Below are positions 35,857-46,531 of a DNA stretch of 64,000 bases, one piece after another. The DNA is from Ectocarpus siliculosus. Lineage: Eukaryota > Sar > Phaeophyceae > Ectocarpales > Ectocarpaceae. Position 1 is the first letter of the stretch. Every line of letters begins with the position of its first letter. The DNA is taken from contig FN648564.1 of assembly GCA_000310025.1 (NCBI GenBank), forward strand, positions 110,946-174,945, read 5' to 3'. A program made the position numbers and the translations under genes. The notes beneath the pieces were generated by a model, which did not search any database, was not told the origin of the DNA, and saw only the letters and a list, made by a program, of their open reading frames with translations.

Positions 35857-37967
35857 CTCGTCCCTTCTTTGTCCAATCTCGACTTGTGCAGTTGAAGTAG
35901 CTCTCGCTGTAAGCAGTGTGTGCGTGTGAGGCGCGAGGTGGGCTCGTGGCTGGGTTCGTCGCGAAGGCACGGGATTTGCCTGTTGCGCAATCAATGTTGT
36001 CCGGCGACGGAATGCCGTGTGATGGGGTCCCACAGATGGGAAATCGCGGAAAAACACCTACCCTTGTCGGTCGCCGCGGCACGAAGTAGTGTACATCTCA
36101 TGTAGCCGCCAATATCTGATCTTGGGGTCTTTCAGGGATCCTTCGTGTGAGATACCGACACACAGCAGCGGCACGTGGTGGGTACATTTGAAATTGTCGA
36201 TCGCAGGCGGCAGCTCACGGTGGACAGAACCCCAAACTGTTCTAGTAACCTGCAATATTTCGTGTTGTCGCGAGTGACCGGACGACTTGGCGCCATGTTT
36301 CGTTTGTTTTCACCTTTTTCTCGAGACCACGCAGTTCGTTTATTTGTCTCCATGTGTGGGCAAGCGATGGTGTTCAGGCGAAGGTTTTGGATAGAGATCG
36401 AACCAGATTTCAACAACGAAGGCAACAAGACATCGTTTGAGTCTGTCTCTTGTTGTTTGGTTCATCGCTCACATAGAGCATTCCGGGTAGAGCTCCAATC
36501 CGTTGTCACACAGAAAGGTGTCTAGAGTGTACGAGGCTGTAAGAGATGTTCGAGATAATGCCGGCCGCACCCCTCCTTCCTTACTAGTGCCTTCTGAGGA
36601 TCGATTTGGTCATGCCTCTATGCGTTCTTGCCAAAAACGCTGACCACACACAAACAGGTCCTTACACGTAATAGCGAAAGAACATTTACACCCCGAGACA
36701 CGCGGTACGGCAGTCCCACTTCGGTTCCTGAGACTGTCTTGTAGCACAAGCAGAAGAGAGCGACAACAGCAGTGCAAGAAGCTCGTATCAGGCGATCCCA
36801 TGGAGCGTGGGCACACACGAAGAGGTCAGGACCAAAAGGACGTACGAAACACAGGTGGTACATATATATGTAGTCCGAAGACTTGCCGCTCCACGTTTCA
36901 GCAGGCGGCCTTGGAGAGTCTCCTCACGAGCGGGGTTTCTTGCTGTCCAATGATCAACAACGTGCGAACACTCTCGTTCACTGTTGTGGGCGATGTTCCT
37001 TCCCCCAAGCTGGTCCCCAATCGCCCCTCCCTACGATATGACGATTTCAATCTCAAGCTAAGGACTAGCGGGCCGTGCGACACGTGCTATGATGGCTTCT
37101 TCGAGATGAACGATCGATAGTGTTGGTGGGGTCATCTCTGGCCACCGCCGTGGCGCACGTTCTTCCCAAGCCTGCAAGACGAACCACGAGAGAGAGCGAG
37201 AGAGAGGAGAGAGAGAGGGAGAGCGAACGAGAGAGAGAGATAGACAGAGAGAGATAGAGAGAGAGACAGAGAGAGAGGGAGCGAGAAAATCGAAAAACGC
37301 GAGAGGTGGGAGAGGGGGGGGAGTGAGAGGATGCTCATTTGTTGCTAATCTTGGTACTTCGCATTCATGCCTTTCGAGCTTTCAAGACCGAGCATCGTTC
37401 CTTTTCCAATCTTATCTCTGAGAAGATACGCCTCAACCTTCAGGAGCCCGGCGGAATACGCCAGTACAAGACTGTGGGAGCATGTGTTGGCGATTTCAGC
37501 CGTCATATAGCATCCGTCGTTGCGGATGATTCAGCCGGTAACCTCGTCACGTTCTGACTCTCTGCTATTGCGGGTTTGAATATCCCGGAAGTGAAAAATT
37601 GGCAACCTGCTGTAGAGATGGAAAGCGCATAGCCACGATGAAGCACAAAGAGAGGGAAAGAGTGCCGAACCATTCTCGCGTCGAAAGCCGCAGGCAAGCA
37701 AGGGGAACGTCGAAACAAAAAAAACTACAGCATCATATGTAACCTTCCTAGTGCGTGACCCCCGCTGTGTGTCATACACACACCGAACGGTGTAGGCTGG
37801 CGTCCAGAGTAGTCAACATGGAACGAAAACACGAAAATTCCTCTCTGTAGAGCTAACTCCTACGCAAGTTTACGACCGCAAGAGCGTGTCGGTTGGCAAG
37901 GCGAAGCAAAAAACGAAAAACGGGCTTGCAAGCACCGTCAAGCACACCCCCCGTAGCGAAACCAGCA
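35857..37967. other. Region upstream of the antiporter, no assigned gene
   Basis: Three short plus-strand frames look mildly protein-like (36175-36525, 36800-37120 and 37339-37557) but show no known motif and no convincing splice chain. A GA-rich tract fills about 37183-37330. The antiporter promoter should lie in the first part. Confidence 0.3.
37183..37330. repeat. GA-rich simple sequence
   Basis: Interrupted GA dinucleotides with G-rich interruptions, purine-rich on the plus strand. Confidence 0.9.
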
Positions 37968-39084
37968 CTACACCCGGGTCTTTCCCCGCGACAGCACGCT
38001 CTTTGATGAGCCGACAAACCTCTCCGCCATTTCCGTGTCCGATATGCCACCCCCTCCAGCATCTTCTCCTCTGCCGGGCCGCCCTATCCTCTCCCCGGCC
38101 TCTATGTCTCGAATGCACGCGTCGTAGGCCGCCTCCGCGACGACGTTGAACCCCCCGAACGATCTCCTTCCGACTACCACTAGCGCTGGGTCTTGCTCGT
38201 CATGTCGGCAGATAAGCCTGTCACGTTGGCGGTCATAGTGTCGATAATCGCGTTTGATCGGGGTCAAGGGTACAGGAAACAAAACAAATAAAAGCAAACT
38301 ATTGGCTCTTCGAAGGGAAGGGGTTGCGCTTGTAGCATCAAGGATCGCGGCGTTTGTGTGGTACGCGATTCAAGGGTCTGGGCCCACCATGATGCTTGTT
38401 CTGGTGGTGGTACGTACCAGAAGTACCAATTTAGATTTGCTCCCGGCACTACCAACAACAACAGGATCATCTTGTTGCGTTTCAACAGCTGCATGTCGCC
38501 GACGCTCAAAACAAGAAGCAGCAGCAGCATCAGCAGTTCCAGCAGGAAATATCATGGACCACAGCGACGGCGAGGCGAGTGCCACGAGCACGGAAGCGCG
38601 TATACACCCTCGCCAACAACTTCTGCACAATGTACGAGGATAAGCTAACTGCCAGCGGTTTCATCAGAGATACCAACACACCTTCTGCGGTTTCCGGATG
38701 ATTTGAAAACAAACAAATCTCGCCAAAAAACAGTTTTTTTTCACGAACCAACTCCCCATCATTCTCACCGTCCACCACACAGTCTAATCGTTCAACACAT
38801 CCCCTTTCGACTGTGGTATTATTATCTGGAACGGGTAGTCTTTCTCATCGATTGTACGTGTATTTGTCTGAAAACGCCTAGGTGGAAATAAGTACTCGCC
38901 GGTCTTTCCCGGTGTCCTTGTCCGCCTTGAGCCGTTTCGCATAGGAGGAGCTGAAGTAGCTTTCCAGCTTCTCTCTCTTTTCCTGCCGCTGCTTCTGAGC
39001 CTCGTCCGCCTGCACCTTGCGCTGCATGAACTGCAGGCACCAGACGCCACCCAGCGTTGCAGCAAGGGAGTCAAGGGCACCCAT
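37968..39084 (-). CDS. Unrecognised small gene, partly resolved
   Basis: I do not recognise this gene. Candidate first exon 38896-39084 (ATG at 39084, 63 codons, phase 0) encodes MGALDSLAATLGGVW, a short hydrophobic start, then a Lys/Glu/Gln-rich helix likely to form a coiled coil. A candidate last exon, 37968-38217, begins after a good acceptor (GTGACAG), encodes ALVVVGRRSFGGFNVV and AYDACIRDIEAGE, and stops at 37968-37970. A middle exon near 38550-38630 (KLLARVYTRFRARG) is possible, but its donor is weak and phase does not close, so the three may not be one transcript. The first exon is bracketed by two copies of the dispersed repeat (38791-38876 and 39095-39352). Confidence 0.35.
38791..38876 (+). 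repeat. Dispersed repeat, partial copy (3' portion)
   Basis: Matches the last third of the repeat at 34414-34650 (CATCCCCTTTCGACTGTGG, then ACGGGTAGTCTTTCT). It lies immediately downstream, in the minus-strand sense, of the exon 38896-39084. Confidence 0.75.
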
Positions 39085-39094
39085 ATATTTACAA

Positions 39095-39352
39095 CTACAG
39101 AGAACCGCTGGGGAGATGTCTTGTGATATTCGCCTTTGCAGCTTTAGTGACTAGCACCTGCTGTCATCCCTCGTAAAAAATCAGTGTACAGTCATAAATA
39201 GACTCTGAATAAGCCCAGTTCCAGCCGGTATCCTTCCCACTCACTGCTTGCTATAAAGACTAACGAATCCCTTTCGACCCTTTGCCTACTGATGATGTGG
39301 TATTACCTAGAACGGGTGGTCTTTTTTCGATTGTATGTATATTTTCTACAAC
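39095..39352 (+). repeat. Dispersed repeat, near full copy 2
   Basis: Matches 34414-34650 from GGGAGATGTCTTGT to GGGTGGTCTTT, with AATAAGCCCAGT and CAGCCGGT in register. It begins about 10 bp upstream of the candidate start codon at 39084. Confidence 0.78.
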
Positions 39353-39359
39353 TGGTCGC

Positions 39360-39437
39360 CCCGGTGGTCTAGTTGGTATCCTCGAAACCTTCTATATAGG
39401 GGTCAGGGCAGGGGTTCGAATCCCGGCGTAAGCGAGC
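39360..39437 (+). other. tRNA-like sequence, probable tRNA pseudogene or SINE head
   Basis: An A-box-like block (GGTGGTCTAGTTGG) is followed about 40 bp later by a B-box (GGTTCGAATCC), the spacing of an internal RNA polymerase III promoter. The acceptor stem and T stem do not pair properly and the anticodon region is poor, so it is not called an intact tRNA gene. Confidence 0.5.
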
Positions 39438-39931
39438 TTTTCTTGCAAAGTGAGTTTTTCTCTCGCTTTCGCTCCTGGCCTACCTAGTGGATAGCGCTAG
39501 TTCGTGTGTACACAGAGGGAAGAGAGTGCTGAACTCTTCTCGCATACAAAATCGAAGGCAAAGTACCGTAGGAGGGGAGGGTAGAGAGGGGCTCTCCTGT
39601 GTGACCACGGGTAGGAGTAAACGGACCTAGTGCTGTGGGCGCTGATTTGAAGTGAAGACAAAAAAAAAAAAAATCGCCAAAGGTTTTGACGGAAAGGCAG
39701 CACGACAGGAGATGGGTTCTACAACTTCGACCGACGCTTACTGATTCGGAGAGAGTATGTACTAACAGTTTGTTGTATCGGCAAACAACATTTGCGCTTA
39801 CATATTGCTGCTTAGAGAGGCGCCAGCCCGAGTGGAAACACTCCGTCGGTAGGCAACTAGCAGCGACCTTCTTCGTGCTGATGATAGTGTACACGCAGTT
39901 TGCTGAACACTCTAGCTATAGCAGTTTGTTA

Positions 39932-40390
39932 AGAAGCACGATGACCACTAGACCATGACTAGTGGTCTAGTGGTCATCGTGCTTCTGGTCATCGATGACT
40001 ATTAATAGTGGTCTAGTGGCTATCGTGCTTCTCAACAAAAGTTAATGCGCCCGAGCCCTGGTGGTCTTGGTCATCGTGCTACTCAACAAAAACTAAATGT
40101 CCGGGGTTCGAATCTCCCCTCGAGCATAATTTCTTTGCGCCCGATATATGGCAAGAAACAGTCTGAGGAACTAGGCTTAGGCAAAATAAGCCGATGGACC
40201 TCTTGTACCAATGTAGCGATCTCCGGGCAAGACAGCGCTTGTCACAGGGATGGCAACCCTGGGGACGTGTTCGTGGCTGCAAAGCCAGACCGGACGCGGG
40301 CATCAACTTTTTTTGAGAAGCACGATGACCACTAGACAACTAAATAGTCAGCGCTGACTAGTGGTCTAGTGGTAATCGTGCTTCTCAACA
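39932..40390. mobile_element. tRNA-like hairpin element bounded by foldback ends
   Basis: The left end is a 55-bp hairpin (39932-39986; 24-bp arms starting AGAAGCACGATGACC, 7-bp loop). The right end at about 40317-40387 is a second, slightly imperfect hairpin of the same sequence with TCAGCGCTGA in its centre. The unit TGGTCTAGTGGTCATCGTGC followed by TTCTCAACAAAAG recurs at about 39963, 40008, 40060 and 40358. Inside, 40057-40125 carries a degenerate A-box and a B-box (GGTTCGAATC), and the inner ends of the two halves (CATCGTGCTACTCAAC and its complement near 40310) form inverted repeats. The sequence looks tRNA-derived and non-coding. Confidence 0.65.
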
Positions 40391-40399
40391 GAGTCTACT

Positions 40400-41364
40400 G
40401 GGATACGCACACTTGAGCTGGCTCCAATGCACCCGATATACACACCGCCGTATGCGACAGCGAGACCTGAAACCACGAAACGGCCGCAAATATGCTGCCT
40501 CGACAGGATCCATCTCAGGTGCTGCTGGATAGCAGTCAGAGAGGTTGGTACACACCAGCAGTTTTATATGTTTCCTTCTTCTCGACACTCTGTAGCACAG
40601 GGATGAGTGTGACCAGGCCGACGTTGCAGCCGCGCGTGCTTACCTTCATCGCTAGCAGGCCCTGTGACGGCCCAGCGACTGGCGGCTTAGAGGCAGCCCG
40701 CGACACTTCCCCCTTGATGCCTCCCAACCCGCCGCCGGTGCTGTGCCTCTCTTTGCCTTTCCCCTTCTTCACCCTCTTCTTCACACCTTCACTGCTTCTT
40801 CTGTTGCCTTTGTCGGTGCTCCCCCTGCCACCTCCATCCCTCCTACTCTTGTCCACCCGCTTCTTCTTCTTCTTGCTATCTGTCCGTCCTTGCTCGTCGC
40901 TCACGCGCCCTGTCCCACTCCCTCCGCCGTCGCCTGCTGGCCCGCCACCTCCCTCTCCGCCTCCCGGTCTCTTCTCTCCGGGCTTCCAGTACTGCATCGT
41001 CTTCTAGTCGTCGCGTCGAACCCCTTCGTACAGCGGAGTGTGGGCTCTGTGGGTAGGCAAACTGCTGTGCTGTGGGGAGGTGGAGAGTGGAGAGCATGCA
41101 AGCATGCAAGCCTGGCCGCGGGACGACAGCCGGCGCCGTTGTGATACATCGGCGCCCCTGAAGGTCCCCCTATCCGACTGATCCACGGATGCCCCCGCCG
41201 AGACTGTCATCTTTTGCTTTGGTCCTCCTGCCTGGGTGTCTCCCGTCAGCTGTGTTGCTGGTGGTTGGCTCACCACGTACGCATCCTCCAGCTGCACTAT
41301 CGCCCAGCTGTCGTGCCACTGCTGTCAGTGTGTGCTCCTGCGTGGCAGAGGCCGTGCTATCGGT
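40400..41364. other. Sequence upstream of the RNase gene
   Basis: Pyrimidine-rich plus strand (about 40720-40980) with no recognised exon. It probably includes the promoter and 5' untranslated region of the plus-strand RNase gene. An in-frame ATG at 41236 exists upstream of the chosen start. Confidence 0.4.
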
Positions 41365-42003
41365 ATGGCTCTAAACTTGGCTCCGGCTGCGGCCGTAGTG
41401 GCGGCACTTGCGATTGGTTGCAGCAGTCGTCATGTGTCAGGGTTCATGTTGCCGTCGCACGCGTTCAAACCGAAGCTCGAGGCCGGGGGCGGTGGACTCC
41501 GCCCGCGCTACTCCCAGGTACCCACGGCCACAAGAAGTGGTACAGATTTCAGGCTCCAGCGCTCAGCTGAGAGCTGGACGCTGTCGCGGCATCGGCAGCA
41601 GCAGCTGCTGCAATGTCGGACAGAGCAACAGCAGCACCGAGCAACCAGAACGGCCCGATCAGCAGCGGCGACGACAATGTCGGCAGCGGATCAGATAGGT
41701 CCGGGATCGGTCGTGGTTTTCGACTCCGACGTCAGGGGACGGCCCCCAGCGCTTGGCCTCGTAACAGAGAGCAGCGTCGGCAAGAAGAAGTTGACATACA
41801 CGGTGCAGCCGGTGGAGGCGGCGTCCGGCAGCAGCACCAAGACGACGGTCGCCGCGCGGCAAGTGCGGTACATCGTCCCCGGCGGCAGCGGCTACCAGGC
41901 CGCCGACCTCGCGGCGTTCGAGGACAGTCCAGAGATCGACGAGGGGCTTATAGAGGAGGCCTGGGATATGATGCTCGAGGAAAGCACAGCGGGTAGCGAC
42001 GGT

Positions 42004-42034
<31 letters not shown>

Positions 42035-45000
42035 ACGATGATCCCCGAGGCATGGCGGAGCTGCTGTTCGGCGTCGGGGACCCCTCGCCGCAGCAGTGCT
42101 ACCACGCGTTCCGTCTGTTGGAGGGCAGGGACGGGACGTTGTACTTCAAGCGGCGGCGGGACGGCACCTACGAGTGCCGATCGAGGTGAGTGGAGGCGTC
42201 AAGGGGGCTGTTCTAGTAAGCCCCTGCCTGTGTACGGGATTTGATAAAGACGAAGAAAAATCGTGAGTTGCCGCTGGGAGGACGGCGATCTGTTGGGTGA
42301 GTGTGGTAAGTAGCTTTGTAAGCATCATTACGACCACCGAAGAGGGGTGGTGGGGCTGGTGCCGTGATCGTACCCCGGCGTTCTCCCAGGGCACCGCCCT
42401 TCCCGATCGCTGACTGTTAGCTCGTGCGGACGCTACTGTAGGGCACGGAAACGACATGAGCTGATGTTGCCCCTACTTTGTGTCGGTTTCGGATAACATG
42501 GTGCGCCGCAAACACCAGGGAAGCAGTTGAAGTGGCGCGCCGCCAGCTCAGCCAGGAGGACGCCGTGAAGGCCAAGAAAGCCGACTTTGTCGCCAGCCTG
42601 CAGGCGGGGCTGAACGAGGGAGGCGGCTACCGGAAGACGCCGCTAGTGGTGGAGGACTTCGACGAAGAGCAACAGGAGATGCTCAGCGGGCTTGAGGTGC
42701 GTTAGCGCACTCGCCGGAGCGTGTGCGGCGAGCAGGCTAAGCGACGCCAGAGGGCGGGAAGTGCAGCATCCCATCCTCCCTTCCCTAAACGTGTAGCGCA
42801 GTCGGAGGCCAGCACTAATAGAGTACCAATAGGGTCCAAAATCGTACGCGACCAACACGACGAAGGCATGGCCTCTCCGTGCTCGACGTAACCGAGAAAC
42901 CTCCCAACGTATCCTTCCACGCGATTCGCCAGGGCTTTGTTGGCTCATATCAACGTGGTACATCAGTAAAATAGCGGCAGTGAGCACACCATTGGCATAT
43001 TTTTTCGCTCGCAGCCCCCGCCCATCGCCGGTCGTTTCGCCTTACACTATCCGGTCCGACCCCGCCCGCCCGCCCGCAGATACTGGCGGCACAGTCCGTC
43101 GCGCGGACGAACTTCGCGTCGAGGACTACGGCCGAGGAGGCGCTAGGGAGGGAGCTGCTCACCCTGTTGGGCCGGTCTCCCAACCCTTCGAACGCGTTCC
43201 ACCTGTGCGTCCAGCTCGGGCTGATGAAGCACCACGAGAACCTCTACATGCGGGAGGCGGGGATCGATAAGGTTAGACGGGAAGCCCATCGGTCTGATGG
43301 CCCGATCGGCCGATAGACGAAAGCAAAAATGTATAACATGCTTGAGCTATTTTATTTGGAAGAGTCGAACCATAGTATCCTTTGTCTATCATTGTCACAA
43401 CCTCGCTGATCCCGTGTGCACTACTGCTGCTAGAAGCTATGCATCCGACGAGCAACCAAAAAAGCGGTTATTCAATGGAACCACGCAACCGATCGAATCG
43501 GCACAAACGTCTGCAGACCGTCTCCGACAGGATTGCGACTTCGGCGACACAAGCGATGGCCAATCGACGGGGCAACCGAGCAACCTACATTGCCATATCA
43601 ACCAACAAATACAAACAAAACACTTACCAGCCGCATCCACACACAAGACACGAAGCCACAAATTGCAGTCGCACGGAACGTGCACAAGATCAGTACACGA
43701 CACCTCATCCGTGCATCATGAGCCACTCACTTCTCTGGGATTGTCGGTCGCTCGCCCCAAAACCGAGAAAATCCTCAGACCTTCTCCGAGGAAGCCATGG
43801 CCCAGGCTAGAGCGATGATGAAGTCTCCCCCGCCCGACCCGGAGGCTAGCATCCGCCGGGACCTGACCCACCTAAAGGTGTACGCCATCGACAGCGAAGA
43901 CACCAACGAGGTATGACTACTTACGGTCGACGGCGTCTGATGGATTAAATCAAACGTCTTGATGGACCAACACAAACCTTGCTCGACCGACGCACCACAA
44001 TCCAGCCTTGATGATATGACCAGAGCGTCTCATGAGATGGACTGTAGGTCTCGAGGGCACCGCCGTACGGTGCCCCGGCAAACCTTGACAGCAGGGAGGT
44101 TGAAAGAAACAGGTTACGTCGGACGTTGTTACAGCAGCACCATCGCCGTGCTCCTTCCAGACCATGTAGTGGTCGTTGGGGGAGGAACCTTATTGGTTTC
44201 TCTTCTGGCCTTGACGACGAGCAAGGCGGCGTTGCGGGGCAGCATTGCAGAATACCACACCGTCGTTGCAGGGTCGTCACTGTTCCCGCGGCTACAACCA
44301 TCGCTTCCTTCGGTATCAGCGGTTATTTTGTGTGTGCTCTGCTTTTCTTTTGGTAAACCCTTTTCCGTGGCTCTGGGGCATCTTAAGAGGGCAACGGTGT
44401 TGATGACGTGGGTCGAGAGTCCTGGGGTACTGCGTTTGGAATCAGCGCGGCCATCCCTAGCCACGCCCTACCCCCCGTCGAGTTGCTGAACACGCGCTCT
44501 AAACAGAAGAACAGTAGTTTAGAGTTTGGGAAGCTAAAAACCTCAACATCATTTTTCGGTCGAAACACGTGTGTACTGTATTTAAGTGCCCGGGCATTGC
44601 TTGGTCTATGACCACGGAATCCCTGTTATAGCGTGGGGTTCTGGGTAGGTTAGAGGCCGGGATAGGTTTCGAACGTGCACTCAGCGACGATGGCAGAGCA
44701 ACCGGTCCCCTTTTGGTCTTCCTCCTCCTCCTCCTCCGCGCAGGTGGACGACGGCCTGAGCGTGGAGGCGCTGCCCGACGGGGCCGGAGAGAGGGTCTGG
44801 GTCCACATCGCCGACGTGTCGCGGTGGGTGCCAGAGGGCAGCCCTCTGTACGAGGAGGCCAGGAGGAAAAGGACGACGATCTACCTGCCGGAAGGCGCGG
44901 AGCCCATGTTCCCAGCGGAGGTCGCCCACGGAGTGCTGTCACTACGGTGAGAGGAGGGGGGGTATCGGGAGCGGTGGGGGATAGTTGCGGTATGTTATCT

Positions 45001-46499
45001 CATGCTCAGCTGTTTGCAACTGATGTTTAGAGCGGCGGGGGGGGGGGGGGGGGGGGGGGGGGNNNNNNNNNNNNNNNNNNNNNNNNNNNNNNNNNNNNNN
45101 NNNNNNNNNNNNNNNNNNNNNNNNNNNNNNNNNNNNNNNNNNNNNNNNNNNNNNNNNNNNNNTGTCAGGGAGGGAGGAAGTAAGAAGCAGACGGGGGGAG
45201 GATGGGTAGGGGCGGGTAGAAGTGTACCTGTTTCTTTTGAAAAGGACGCCGGGCGGGGGGGGGGGGGGGGGGGGGGTTGTACGCAGGTCGTGGTCCGGCG
45301 GCCAACGGGGGCGTCCGCGCTGGGGTTGCGGGCGCGCGGAATTCCGGTCATCGTGGCGAGAACGAGGGGAACGGGGTGGGGGTCCTGCGGGATCACTCAT
45401 TGCATGAATGTGTTGACACTCCAGGGGGGGGGGGGGTACACGAAGAGATATTCCACGGTATGGGTAGACTTGACGAGTCGCCCCAAGCAATCTTTCTTGA
45501 AGTTTCGACGCTGCTCCTTGGTAATTGGTTTGTCACATCCCGGTCCATGTTGCGAGGAAAGCCCAATAACGTACGGACTACTAGCTTCCTGTACGGACTA
45601 CCTCTGCCCACTGACGTACGGAATACTACCGTTGTGCCAGGTCCGGGCACGAGTGCTACTCTCTGAGCATGGGTATCACTTTGGGGGAGAGCGGGGAGAT
45701 CACCGACGTTATCGTTACTCCAGCGCTCGTTAAGGTGGGTCATCAGAACGAAATTAGTGTTTTAAGTGGGTCCTGCCGCTTTGAGGTACATCGTGTATGT
45801 TCTGGCACTGCTGGGTTGCGTACCTTGTTTTGTGCCTAGGCTGTAAGAGTTTTCTTGTTTAGTCTTTGCAGGCGCTGATCGACAGATACAGAGACACAGA
45901 GAACGCGCCGCATGCATGTGACAACATGTGTATGAATACCAAGACGGTACACAAGTGATGCCGTCACCTCCGAGAACGTGGTGAGCTGCAGATAGCTCCC
46001 ACGGCTTCTCGTTCAAACGTGGGACAAAGCTGGCGTATTCGGGCCTTTCTTGGCGTTCTGTGGGTAGAGATAACCCTAATCCAGTTGATTCGGCGTTGCT
46101 ATCGCTTTTCCATTTTCCTTCTTCAGGAGACAACCAGTACAATAGTATACGGTCTCGTCTGTGGCATGGGTGTTTGGCACCAGGCAGTTTTGCGAAAACG
46201 CCACCTTTCAGAGCATGTTCACCACAGCGCGATACGAAGGCAACCTCGAATAGTGCATGCCATATCGAGTAGACGCCAGGGGGGGCGAGAGAGTGAACAT
46301 CGGCGTTTGTCGCTATTGTTCCCTCTCTTGCTGTAGGTCACGTACCGACTCACGTACGACGACGTCGAAGACATGCTGGTCAACGGGATAGCCGGCAGCG
46401 CTGACGAGTGGGAGCTGGGCCGCCTGGACGAGCTCGCGCAGCTGAGATACAGGTACGTAAGTAGTCCATCTAAAGCGGCGGTAACACTCGAACGCGCGT

Positions 46500-46531
<32 letters not shown>

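Noticed and set aside
39360-39437. Functional tRNA gene
   Set aside because: The A-box and B-box are present, but the acceptor and T stems do not pair and the anticodon arm is unclear, so only a tRNA-like pseudogene or SINE head is supported.
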